Source of the DNA: Treponema sp.
GTDB lineage: Bacteria; Spirochaetota; Spirochaetia; Treponematales; Breznakiellaceae
DNA length: 14,735 nt
Reading direction: 5' to 3'
Assembly: GCA_031259035.1 (NCBI GenBank)
Contig: JAIRLZ010000063.1
Span: 1-14,735 of the forward strand
Part shown: positions 1 to 6,531 of the stretch, one piece after another
Layout of the letters: each line of letters opens with the position of its first letter
Numbering within the stretch: position 1 is the stretch's first letter
Position numbers and translations under genes: made by a program
The notes under the pieces: generated by a model
Database searches by the model: none
Seen by the model: the letters and a program-made list of their open reading frames with translations, nothing else
What the model was told of the DNA's origin: nothing

Positions 1-363
1 ATTCAATTACACGCTTTCTAAATGCTACATTGTATGCCATGCGTTATATTATACTATTTATTCTCGGTATTGTAAAGTAAAACGACTATAATATTCATAT
101 GTTCACCCGCTTAATTCCATATATACCGCTTTTGTACACCGTGAATTCTGGCATACCCAACTCCATTGTTCAGTATACACCGAACCTCCGGCCGCCGTCA
201 ACGGGAAACGCGGGAGGGCGTGGCACGTGGCGCCAATGGAGAGTACGAAGCAAACCCCGCGCGTCCCGATCCCTTGCGGTTAAATTTGGCGCCGCCGGCG
301 AAGCCGGCCAGCCGATTCTTTCCTTAAACTGATCGAATGTTCTTTAGAAAGATACAGTTGACA
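1..363. other. No gene recognised; AT-rich then GC-rich intergenic DNA
   Basis: No convincing coding region is seen. A 77-codon open frame (99-332) has no ribosome-binding site, no recognisable domain and a composition that looks like chance. A small perfect hairpin (GCCGGC, 3-base loop, 294-308) lies in the GC-rich part and is followed by a T-rich stretch. It could be the end of an upstream transcription unit, but this is weak. Confidence 0.5.
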
Positions 364-392
364 TTGACAACATAAACGCGGCATGATAAAAT
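364..392 (+). promoter_or_regulatory. Sigma70-type promoter with extended -10, upstream of the solute-binding lipoprotein
   Basis: TTGACA (364-369), a 17-base spacer and TAAAAT (387-392), with TG at 384-385 giving an extended -10 element. A second overlapping TTGACA lies at 358-363. Transcription would begin near 399, leaving a leader of about 250 bases before the ATG at 648. That leader contains two palindromic repeats. The call rests on consensus match only. Confidence 0.6.
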
Positions 393-406
393 TATTTATA
401 AATTGA

Positions 407-447
407 GGCTTTTCCAAAACGCGCAGAGCGACAGTTTTGGAAAAGCC
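407..447. repeat. CCAAAAC/GTTTTGG palindrome, copy 1
   Basis: Perfect 14-bp inverted repeat (407-420 with 434-447) around a 13-base loop. It belongs to the dispersed family also found at 495, 2363, 2434, 2487, 6333 and 6485. It lies in the predicted leader of the solute-binding lipoprotein, so it could form an RNA hairpin there. Confidence 0.75.
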
Positions 448-494
448 GTCTTAGATTTAGGGAGAAAAAGCGGGCTTTTAGCCACTTTTTCCAA

Positions 495-543
495 AGCATT
501 TCCCAAAACCAACCCGAATGTAGTTCGCGTTTTGGGAAACGCT
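495..543. repeat. CCAAAAC/GTTTTGG palindrome, copy 2 (inverted)
   Basis: 15-bp inverted repeat (495-509 with 529-543, one mismatch). Read on the minus strand, the interior begins GCGAAC and ends TCGGGTTG, matching the interior type of the copies at 2363 and 6333. This copy is therefore in the opposite orientation. It lies within the predicted leader of the lipoprotein gene. Confidence 0.7.
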
Positions 544-647
544 CAATTAATTCATTACCGATGAAAGCGGACAACGCCGCGCCGATGAAGCGCCGCGCGT
601 CACGTAGAAGTCACGCCTGCCGCTTGAATTCGGTGAGAGGAGAGTTT

Positions 648-2246
648 ATGAAAACAAGGAAAGCTTTGTTTTTATTGACGGGTTTACTGGCGTTCAGCCT
701 GTTAAACGGATGCACCAAGAAAACAGAGGCGCATGCGCAAGCGGACGTCGCCGCCGCTCCTGTTGAAATCACGGTTGAAATATTCGACCGCGGCACAGAC
801 GGCGGCAAGTCCGATCCCACCAACAACGAGTGGACCACATGGATTCAGGAAAAACTTCTAAAAGACGAAAATATCAAAGCGACCTTTATTCCGGTAAACC
901 GCTGGGATGAGGCCGCCGCTATGAACAACCTCATGGCCGCCGGGAATCCTCCTGACGTATGTTACACCTACGCCGGCGATATGATAGCGAACTACCAGCA
1001 GTTGGGCGGCTTGTTCGATATGGCGCCCTATGTCGACACGACGCTCAAGGATTTGAAGGCGTTCCTTGGTCCTGACACGGCGCTTCCCGGCCGCGACTTC
1101 ATTATGAGAGCCGATGACACGGAAACCGGAAAACTCTTCGCCGTCCAAGCGCAACGCATGAACACCGCGATGCGCAACATTTTCATGCGTAAAGACTGGC
1201 TCGACAAACTGGGGCTTCAGCCGCCCACCACTACGCAAGAGTTCTTTGACGCGCTTGTGGCGTTCAAGGAGCAGGATCCGGGCGAAGTCGGCAAAAACAA
1301 CGTCATCCCCTTCACCATGACATCCGACGTACGCTGGCTCGGCGCGAACATAGCCGAAAGCTTCATTGACCCCAATCTGGACATCAAAACCCGTTGGGTA
1401 AATCAGGTGGTTGAGCGAAACCTACTGGTTCCGGGGTATAAGGAAGGCATCCGCTTCCTGAATAAAATGTTCAACGCCGGACTCATTGACAAGGACTTCG
1501 CCCTGTACAAGGCTCCTGAAGAGTCGAACAATGTCATTAAAGCCGGTTTTGCGGGCGCTTTCTCTGGCGAATGGGACTTGATATACCGTGACAATTTCGC
1601 CATACTTGCGGATCTGCAAAAAAATCTGCCGGGCGCGGACATTATTTCCGTCGACCCGATAACGTCTTCCGACGGGATCACCCACAAGGGCGCCTATGAC
1701 AAAGCGGGACTCTACATGTTCATACCGGCTTCTTCCAAAAACCCCGAAGCCGCAATGCGTTATCTCAACTGGCTTGCGAAGTTTGAAAACTACAATTTCC
1801 TCCAGATCGGTCCTGAGGGCATTGTCCATGATATAGTCGACGGCATTCCCAAGCTGAAAGCGGCGCCTGGTCTGTGGATTCAGAACAGCTCCCAGAACAT
1901 CGACTACACTATGCCTATAAATGGGCTTGATCTTGGCGATCCGGATTTGACGATTAGAGCCATTGCAAGCGGTTACACGTGGCCTGCGGAGCGCGTTGAA
2001 GTGGCTTACAAGACGGCTATGACTAACGCCGCTCCATTCCCCGTAATCAAAACGACATCCCCGCTGGTCGCGGCGGGACCGGTACAGCAGACGCTTATAG
2101 ATAAATGCTCCGCGCTGCTCATTCAGGCGATCATGGCCAAGCCGGAAGATTTTGATAAAGTTTGGGACACTGGCGTACAGGATTGGCTTGTGTCAGGCGC
2201 TCAAGACGTTGTAAATGAGCGCGAAGCCAAATACATCGCCCCGTAA
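648..2246 (+). CDS. ABC transporter extracellular solute-binding lipoprotein (LplA-like, family 1)
   Basis: Predicted 532-residue binding lipoprotein that would capture a sugar or oligosaccharide outside the inner membrane and deliver it to an ABC permease. The start at 648 follows a strong GAGAGGAGAG ribosome-binding site and gives a classic lipoprotein signal: basic MKTRK, a hydrophobic stretch, then LLNGC with the lipidated Cys at residue 22. An upstream in-frame ATG at 561 would bury this signal and is rejected. The mature part has the family-1 signature LMAAGNPPDV (95-104) and length and composition typical of LplA-type proteins paired with LplB/YtcP permeases in Firmicutes and spirochaetes. 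No permease or ATPase gene is adjacent, so it appears to be an orphan binding protein. The substrate cannot be read from the sequence. Confidence 0.88.
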   Translation: MKTRKALFLLTGLLAFSLLNGCTKKTEAHAQADVAAAPVEITVEIFDRGTDGGKSDPTNNEWTTWIQEKLLKDENIKATFIPVNRWDEAAAMNNLMAAGNPPDVCYTYAGDMIANYQQLGGLFDMAPYVDTTLKDLKAFLGPDTALPGRDFIMRADDTETGKLFAVQAQRMNTAMRNIFMRKDWLDKLGLQPPTTTQEFFDALVAFKEQDPGEVGKNNVIPFTMTSDVRWLGANIAESFIDPNLDIKTRWVNQVVERNLLVPGYKEGIRFLNKMFNAGLIDKDFALYKAPEESNNVIKAGFAGAFSGEWDLIYRDNFAILADLQKNLPGADIISVDPITSSDGITHKGAYDKAGLYMFIPASSKNPEAAMRYLNWLAKFENYNFLQIGPEGIVHDIVDGIPKLKAAPGLWIQNSSQNIDYTMPINGLDLGDPDLTIRAIASGYTWPAERVEVAYKTAMTNAAPFPVIKTTSPLVAAGPVQQTLIDKCSALLIQAIMAKPEDFDKVWDTGVQDWLVSGAQDVVNEREAKYIAP

Positions 2247-2305
2247 CCGCCGCTCCCCGCCCCATAAGCGGCGAGGCGTTATATCCATGTGGGGCGAACA
2301 TGATA

Positions 2306-2355
2306 AACAACCGGCCCCCGGCGCGGATGCGAGGCGGCCGGTTGTTGTCGTCTTG
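2306..2355 (+). terminator. Candidate terminator after the solute-binding lipoprotein
   Basis: 11-bp GC-rich perfect stem (2306-2316 with 2336-2346) followed by a T-rich run containing GTCGTCTTGTTCTT, 60 bases after the stop codon. A smaller stem (CGCCGCT 2248-2254 with AGCGGCG 2267-2273) directly follows the stop. The layout fits an intrinsic terminator, though the U-tract is interrupted. Confidence 0.55.
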
Positions 2356-2362
2356 TTCTTGA

Positions 2363-2424
2363 GCTTTTCCCAAAACGCGAACCTGCGGTTGCGAACCTGC
2401 GGTTCGGGTTAGTTTTGGAACAGC
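2363..2424. repeat. CCAAAAC/GTTTTGG palindrome, copy 3
   Basis: Arms GCTTTTCCCAAAAC (2363-2376) and GTTTTGGAACAGC (2412-2424), imperfect. The interior holds a 14-bp unit, GCGAACCTGCGGTT, twice in tandem (2377-2390, 2391-2404), then CGGGTTA. The segment 2391-2423 is identical over 33 bases to 6377-6409 in copy 6. Confidence 0.75.
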
Positions 2425-2433
2425 CTAAAGTAG

Positions 2434-2462
2434 TTTTCCCAAAAACTGAAGGTTTGGGAAAA
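2434..2462. repeat. Short palindrome of the same arm type, copy 4
   Basis: Perfect 10-bp inverted repeat TTTTCCCAAA (2434-2443) with TTTGGGAAAA (2453-2462) around a 9-base loop. The arms match the family, but the interior is minimal. It may be a degenerate or minimal member. Confidence 0.5.
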
Positions 2463-2486
2463 GTTCTCTTTTCTGATGCATAAGAG

Positions 2487-2532
2487 AATCTGTTCCAAAA
2501 CTGACGCCATAAGGCGCGTTTTGAAACAGATT
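2487..2532. repeat. CCAAAAC/GTTTTGG palindrome, copy 5
   Basis: Nearly perfect 15-bp arms (2487-2501 with 2518-2532, one mismatch) plus an inner stem CGCC/GGCG around ATAA. The segment 2490-2523 is identical over 34 bases to 6486-6519 (copy 7). It ends 23 bases before the ATG of the downstream SH3-like gene. Confidence 0.75.
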
Positions 2533-2555
2533 CAAGAGTTATTTTCGGAGCGTGT

Positions 2556-3035
2556 ATGAAACGATTTCTATTTTTTTCGCTGGCATGTCTTATCACGGCT
2601 TCCAGCGTATTCGCCCAGAAAAAAGGCGATGTCATGTATGTCGCGGTGAAAAACCTGACTGTAAAGTCTTCCAAGAGCGGCTTCTTCGCGCCCGTCGCGG
2701 GATCCCTGCCCTATGGAACGCCGGTTGCGGTTCAGAGCGTAAGCGGGAGCGCCGTTGAGATTAGCGCGGGAACGCTGTCCGGTTGGGTGGACGGCTCTTC
2801 ATTAACGAGCAAACGCATCACCGAATCCGTCACATCGACTTCCGCCTCCGCCAAAGAGATTGCGCTTGCGGGAAAAGGGTTTAATGAGGAAATTGAAGAC
2901 GTTTATAGGACGGAGAACGCGAATCTTGAACAGGCGTACGCCGCTATTGGCGCTGTTGAAAGTATTGCTGTAGATAACGATGCGTTAAAACAGTTTATTG
3001 TCGATGGAAGTCTCGCCGGAGCCGGGGAGAATTAA
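2556..3035 (+). CDS. Small secreted SH3-like protein
   Basis: 159-residue protein with an N-terminal signal peptide (MKRFLFFSLACLITASSVFA, cleavage expected after FA, residue 20). Residues 25-85 look like a bacterial SH3 (SH3b) fold: a start resembling VAVKNLTVKSSKSG, then a GTPVAVQS strand and SGWVDGSSL near its end. Such domains usually bind peptidoglycan or cell-surface partners in the envelope. The C-terminal half (about 90-159) is acidic and helical, with no recognised domain. The start is set by CGGAG five bases upstream. The stop codon is immediately followed by the ATG of the M48 peptidase, so the two are almost certainly co-transcribed and translationally coupled. The domain is recognised by pattern only; the exact function is unknown. 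Confidence 0.75.
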   Translation: MKRFLFFSLACLITASSVFAQKKGDVMYVAVKNLTVKSSKSGFFAPVAGSLPYGTPVAVQSVSGSAVEISAGTLSGWVDGSSLTSKRITESVTSTSASAKEIALAGKGFNEEIEDVYRTENANLEQAYAAIGAVESIAVDNDALKQFIVDGSLAGAGEN

Positions 3036-3947
3036 ATGAAAAAAATCACGGGAGCGATCTGTGTTGTACTATTAATCATATCATGCGAGACGTCCGGCGT
3101 GGGAGCAGGCGTCTCCAGCAAATCGAATTTTATTAGCGCTCAGGCCGCCGACGCGCTTGGACGCATGAATGACGCGATGGCTGACGCGGAAAAAGACATC
3201 ACGCCTTCTGAAGAATATTATATTGGACGCGCGGTGGGCGCAAACATCCTTTCAAACTACTCGTTGTATACGGAAGATCCCGCATTAACCGCGTATGTCA
3301 ACAAAATACTGAACGTTTTGGCCATCAACTCCCCGCGTCCCGTCATTTACAACGGGTACCATGCGGCTATTCTCGATACGGACGAGATCAACGGCTTCTC
3401 AACATCGGGCGGACATATTTTCATAACCCGCGGGCTGTTGGACGCGGCGGATTCCGAGGACGCGATTGCCGCCACGCTTGCGCATGAGCTCGCCCATATT
3501 CTGCTCCGGCACAGCATCACATCCATAAAGAACAGCCGATTCGTCGGGTCGCTCCAGCAAGTCGCCGGAATAGCGGACGAGGCGGCGGGACTTGACGAGC
3601 GCGTCCGAATCTTTGACGAATCAATTCGGGAAGCGGTCAACAACACGCTTGACAAGGGATATTCCAGAGAGCAAGAATACGAAGCGGACGCCGCGGCCAT
3701 TTCCCTTCTTGCCGCCGCGGGATACACGCCGTCCAGTATTGTAGCGGCGCTTGAAAGCGTTAAAGCGTATAACGCCGCGCATAGCGGAGGCAAGGCGTTT
3801 CCTTCCATGAGAAGCGCCTTGCAATCGACCCATCCGAGCCCCGACGACCGTTTGCGGGAAGTCAGGAAAAAACTCGCCGCCTACCACAACCTCGCCGATA
3901 ATTCCACGATACGGAAACCTCGGTTTGCCGCGGCGCTGGGGAAATAA
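3036..3947 (+). CDS. M48-family zinc metallopeptidase lipoprotein (BepA/LoiP-like)
   Basis: 303-residue predicted envelope protease. The N-terminus is a lipoprotein signal ending LIISC, with lipidated Cys 17. The catalytic zinc motif HELAH lies at residues 150-154, the third-ligand region SREQEYEAD at 210-218, and the conserved THPSPDDR at 266-272, in the order and spacing seen in M48 peptidases such as E. coli BepA and LoiP, which act in outer-membrane protein quality control. All expected active-site residues are present, so it should be active. The ribosome-binding site GGGGAGA lies inside the end of the SH3-like gene, with zero bases between that gene's stop and this start, suggesting a two-gene operon. 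The SH3-like partner may target the protease to the envelope, which is an inference. Confidence 0.88.
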   Translation: MKKITGAICVVLLIISCETSGVGAGVSSKSNFISAQAADALGRMNDAMADAEKDITPSEEYYIGRAVGANILSNYSLYTEDPALTAYVNKILNVLAINSPRPVIYNGYHAAILDTDEINGFSTSGGHIFITRGLLDAADSEDAIAATLAHELAHILLRHSITSIKNSRFVGSLQQVAGIADEAAGLDERVRIFDESIREAVNNTLDKGYSREQEYEADAAAISLLAAAGYTPSSIVAALESVKAYNAAHSGGKAFPSMRSALQSTHPSPDDRLREVRKKLAAYHNLADNSTIRKPRFAAALGK

Positions 3948-3954
3948 TAGCGTT

Positions 3955-3985
3955 GTTCAGAAACTTCAGTCTTCAATTTCTGAAC
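3955..3985 (+). terminator. Hairpin just after the M48 peptidase gene
   Basis: Perfect 9-bp stem GTTCAGAAA/TTTCTGAAC (3955-3963 with 3977-3985) with a 13-base loop, eight bases after the stop. Outer bases TAGCG/CGCTA can extend it with a bulge, and AAAAAA follows rather than a T-run. It is a possible terminator or mRNA-stabilising hairpin. Confidence 0.4.
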
Positions 3986-4004
3986 GACAACCGCTAAAAA
4001 ACGC

Positions 4005-4037
4005 CTTGTGAGACAACCAACCGGGTTGTCTCACAAG
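4005..4037. terminator. Strong hairpin between the M48 and cyclase genes
   Basis: Perfect 14-bp inverted repeat (4005-4018 with 4024-4037) around a 5-base loop. There is no T-run downstream on the plus strand. It could be a rho-independent-like stop for the M48 transcript, a protein-binding palindrome controlling the cyclase gene 50 bases downstream, or an mRNA processing structure. Confidence 0.5.
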
Positions 4038-4086
4038 TCCAATAGAATTGGGAAGCCGCTCGTACAATGCGAAGAAAGAGAACTCT

Positions 4087-6330
4087 ATGAAAAAAAACGC
4101 AAAAAAAGCGCTCGCGTTTTCCGTCATCGTGGCGGCGGTTTTTTCCGTTGTTATGGCGCTTCAGCTTCTGGGAGCGTTCAGTTACCTTGAATGTAAGCTC
4201 TACGATGTACGGGTGAACCTTTTTGCGGCCACAGCGAAACCCTCTGATGAGATAATCGTCATTCTCCTTGATCAAGACAGCTTGGATTGGGGGCGCGCCG
4301 AGAGAGGCTGGGGGTTTCCATGGCCCCGCTCCGCGTGGGCTGAATTTATTGATTACATGAACGTTGCGGGCGCGAAATCCGTTGTTTTAGATATGTTTTT
4401 CACCGAGCCTTCCGTGTATGGCGAAGAGGATGATGAAGAATTTGCCCGCGCCTCGAAAGATTTCGGCAGGGTTGTACAGATTGTTCACTTCAGCGCTCAG
4501 ACGGGAAGCGCCCATACATGGCCATCTTCATTACAGACGCCGCTTTTCGAACCTTCCGGTTTCGGCGATTTCCTTGAGAAGTTCGAGATAAGGGATGAAG
4601 GGGTCCCCGCGTCCGCGCAATTTCCCATTCCCATCATTCTCGCGGCCGTTGGCGCGCTAGGGTCGGATGTCGGCGCCTTCGATCCGGACGGAACCATCAG
4701 GCGGCTTAGCCTTTTCACCCTTTTCGATGGAAAGGCGGCGCCGGGACAAGCCGCCGCGTCTCTTATGATGGGTGGAAGCGGCGCCGCCATACGGTATGAC
4801 GCGAAAAAAAAGGCGATTGAATGGGAAGGACGCCGCATACCGGTTGACGGGAACGGCAAGAGCCTGCTCCGTTTCCGGGGCGCGAACTTCCAGCGGTACA
4901 TTCCCTATCCGATGTCGGTCATGCTCCAAAGCGCGGAAGATTGCCGGAACGGAAAAACGCCGGAATATCCTCCTGAAGATTTCAAAGACAAGTACGTGTT
5001 TTGCGGTTACTATGCGCCCGGACTTTTTGATATTGTTACGACTCCGGCAAGCTCAGTGTACCCCGGTATGGGCGTTCACATCACCATGCTGGACAATATG
5101 TTGCAGGGAGACTTCACCCAGGAGACGCCGCCGGCTCTGGATATGGCGCTGCTGTTCCTCGCCATTGCCATTGTCGCGGCTCTTACGGTGTTCCCTTCAA
5201 AACATCAACTGCAACTGTCGCTTGGCTCCATGCTTCTGTTCCTGGCGGCGGCCATAGGCGGATGTTTTTTCGCTTACCTGATCGGCTGGTGGCTCCATGT
5301 TGTTGTGTTGCTGGCGGGCGTCGCCGCGTCGTACCTCATTTCAACGCTGTACAACTACGCGACTGAAGGGAAACAAAAGCAGTACATCAAGAAGGCGTTC
5401 AGCCAGTATATAAGTCCGGCGTTCATCGATCAGCTCATCGCCAACCCCGAACAGTTGAAGCTCGGCGGAGAACGCAAGGAAATCAGCATTTTCTTCTCGG
5501 ATATTCAGGGTTTCAGCGCCATTTCAGAACGTTTGCAGGATCCGGCTGTTTTGACCGAGCTTTTGAACGATTACCTTACTTTTATGACCAACATCATTCT
5601 GGATTCAGGCGGCACGATTGACAAATACGAAGGAGACGCGATTATCGCCTTCTGGAACGCCCCGCTTGACTTGCCCGATCACGCGGCGCGCGCCCTTGCC
5701 GCGGCGCTGGAATGTCAGGCGTGTCTTTCCGGGCGGCAGGAGTACTACGAAGAGAAATACGGCGCGCACCTGATTACCCGTATAGGGCTTAATACGGGGC
5801 TTGCGGTCGTGGGCAACATGGGATCGGAAATACACTACAACTATACCATGCTTGGCGACGCGGTGAATCTGGCCGCTCGTCTTGAAGGGCTTAACAAGCA
5901 GTTCGGCGCCTTCCTCATGTGCACGCAACACATGTTCGATTCGGCTAACGCCGCGCTTTCCAACAGAACTGTCATTGCGAAACCTGCGGACAAACGTGAC
6001 GCGCCCAAAAAAGCCGGCGCGTATGGATTCGCCCTGCCCGACGCTTTTTATGGAAGAAGGCTCGCGTCCGTCGCGGTTGTGGGCAAGAAAGAACCCGTGG
6101 TTGTATATGAACCGCTTCAAAAGGACGTTTTTGAAGCGAAAAAACTGCTCTTTGAGCAATTTGATGCGGCGCGGGACTTGTTCTATGCGGGTAAATTCGC
6201 CGAAGCCCTACCCTTGTTTGAAGCCATCATCAAAGAAGACAGGCCCGCGTATTTCTACGCTGAGCAGTGCAAGTACTACATTGGACACGCAAGCGAATGG
6301 AAGGGGTATTGGCAAGCGATGTCAAAATAA
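4087..6330 (+). CDS. CHASE2-domain membrane adenylate/guanylate cyclase (class III)
   Basis: 747-residue sensor enzyme predicted to make cAMP (or cGMP) in response to an extracytoplasmic signal. An N-terminal membrane helix (about 8-30) is followed by a CHASE2 sensor domain (about 35-345) outside the membrane, then three hydrophobic segments (about 350-420) and a cytoplasmic class III cyclase domain (about 462-610). Catalytic residues are intact: metal-binding Asp 472 (FFSDIQGF) and Asp 516, substrate Lys 513 (KYEGDAIIAFW), and the transition-state pair Asn 594 and Arg 598 in GDAVNLAARLE. The C-terminal 150 residues are helical, possibly TPR-like (AGKFAEALPLFEAII, 701-715). The start at 4087 has a GAAGAAAGAG ribosome-binding site. 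An alternative TTG start 39 bases upstream is less likely. Thr 587, where nucleotide specificity is set, fits bacterial adenylate cyclases, but specificity is inferred. Confidence 0.92.
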   Translation: MKKNAKKALAFSVIVAAVFSVVMALQLLGAFSYLECKLYDVRVNLFAATAKPSDEIIVILLDQDSLDWGRAERGWGFPWPRSAWAEFIDYMNVAGAKSVVLDMFFTEPSVYGEEDDEEFARASKDFGRVVQIVHFSAQTGSAHTWPSSLQTPLFEPSGFGDFLEKFEIRDEGVPASAQFPIPIILAAVGALGSDVGAFDPDGTIRRLSLFTLFDGKAAPGQAAASLMMGGSGAAIRYDAKKKAIEWEGRRIPVDGNGKSLLRFRGANFQRYIPYPMSVMLQSAEDCRNGKTPEYPPEDFKDKYVFCGYYAPGLFDIVTTPASSVYPGMGVHITMLDNMLQGDFTQETPPALDMALLFLAIAIVAALTVFPSKHQLQLSLGSMLLFLAAAIGGCFFAYLIGWWLHVVVLLAGVAASYLISTLYNYATEGKQKQYIKKAFSQYISPAFIDQLIANPEQLKLGGERKEISIFFSDIQGFSAISERLQDPAVLTELLNDYLTFMTNIILDSGGTIDKYEGDAIIAFWNAPLDLPDHAARALAAALECQACLSGRQEYYEEKYGAHLITRIGLNTGLAVVGNMGSEIHYNYTMLGDAVNLAARLEGLNKQFGAFLMCTQHMFDSANAALSNRTVIAKPADKRDAPKKAGAYGFALPDAFYGRRLASVAVVGKKEPVVVYEPLQKDVFEAKKLLFEQFDAARDLFYAGKFAEALPLFEAIIKEDRPAYFYAEQCKYYIGHASEWKGYWQAMSK

Positions 6331-6332
6331 AT

Positions 6333-6413
6333 GAGACTGTTCCAAAACGCGAACTGCGTTTGCGAACACGAGTTCAGCGAACCTGCGGTTCGGGTTAGTT
6401 TTGGAACAGTCTC
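6333..6413. repeat. CCAAAAC/GTTTTGG palindrome, copy 6
   Basis: Perfect 16-bp inverted repeat (6333-6348 with 6398-6413) starting two bases after the cyclase stop codon. The interior contains several GCGAAC/GTTCGC-like words and ends CGGGTTA. It shares 33 identical bases with copy 3. It could fold into a long stem that ends or protects the cyclase mRNA. Confidence 0.8.
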
Positions 6414-6484
6414 TTTGAAAAAATCGCCAATTCTTTATGAGTTCGGCATTTGTGGCCTATCCAATGTTCTCTAGGGGGTAAGAA

Positions 6485-6526
6485 GCTGTTCCAAAACTGA
6501 CGCCATAAGGCGCGTTTTGGAATAGC
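6485..6526. repeat. CCAAAAC/GTTTTGG palindrome, copy 7
   Basis: 13-bp arms (6485-6497 with 6514-6526, one mismatch) and inner stem CGCC/GGCG around ATAA. It shares 34 identical bases with copy 5 and ends five bases before the ATG of the AAA ATPase gene, so its right arm overlaps that gene's ribosome-binding region. The 71 bases between copies 6 and 7 hold nothing recognised. Confidence 0.75.
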
Positions 6527-6531
6527 CTCAA

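Noticed and set aside
99..332. Open frame of 77 codons near the left edge, with a perfect TATAAT at 87-92 just before it
   Set aside because: No -35 element at the right distance, no ribosome-binding site, no domain or signal; the residue composition looks like translated intergenic DNA.
561..647. Upstream in-frame ATG extending the solute-binding protein by 29 residues
   Set aside because: It would place Arg-rich residues before the lipoprotein signal and ignores the strong ribosome-binding site that points to 648.
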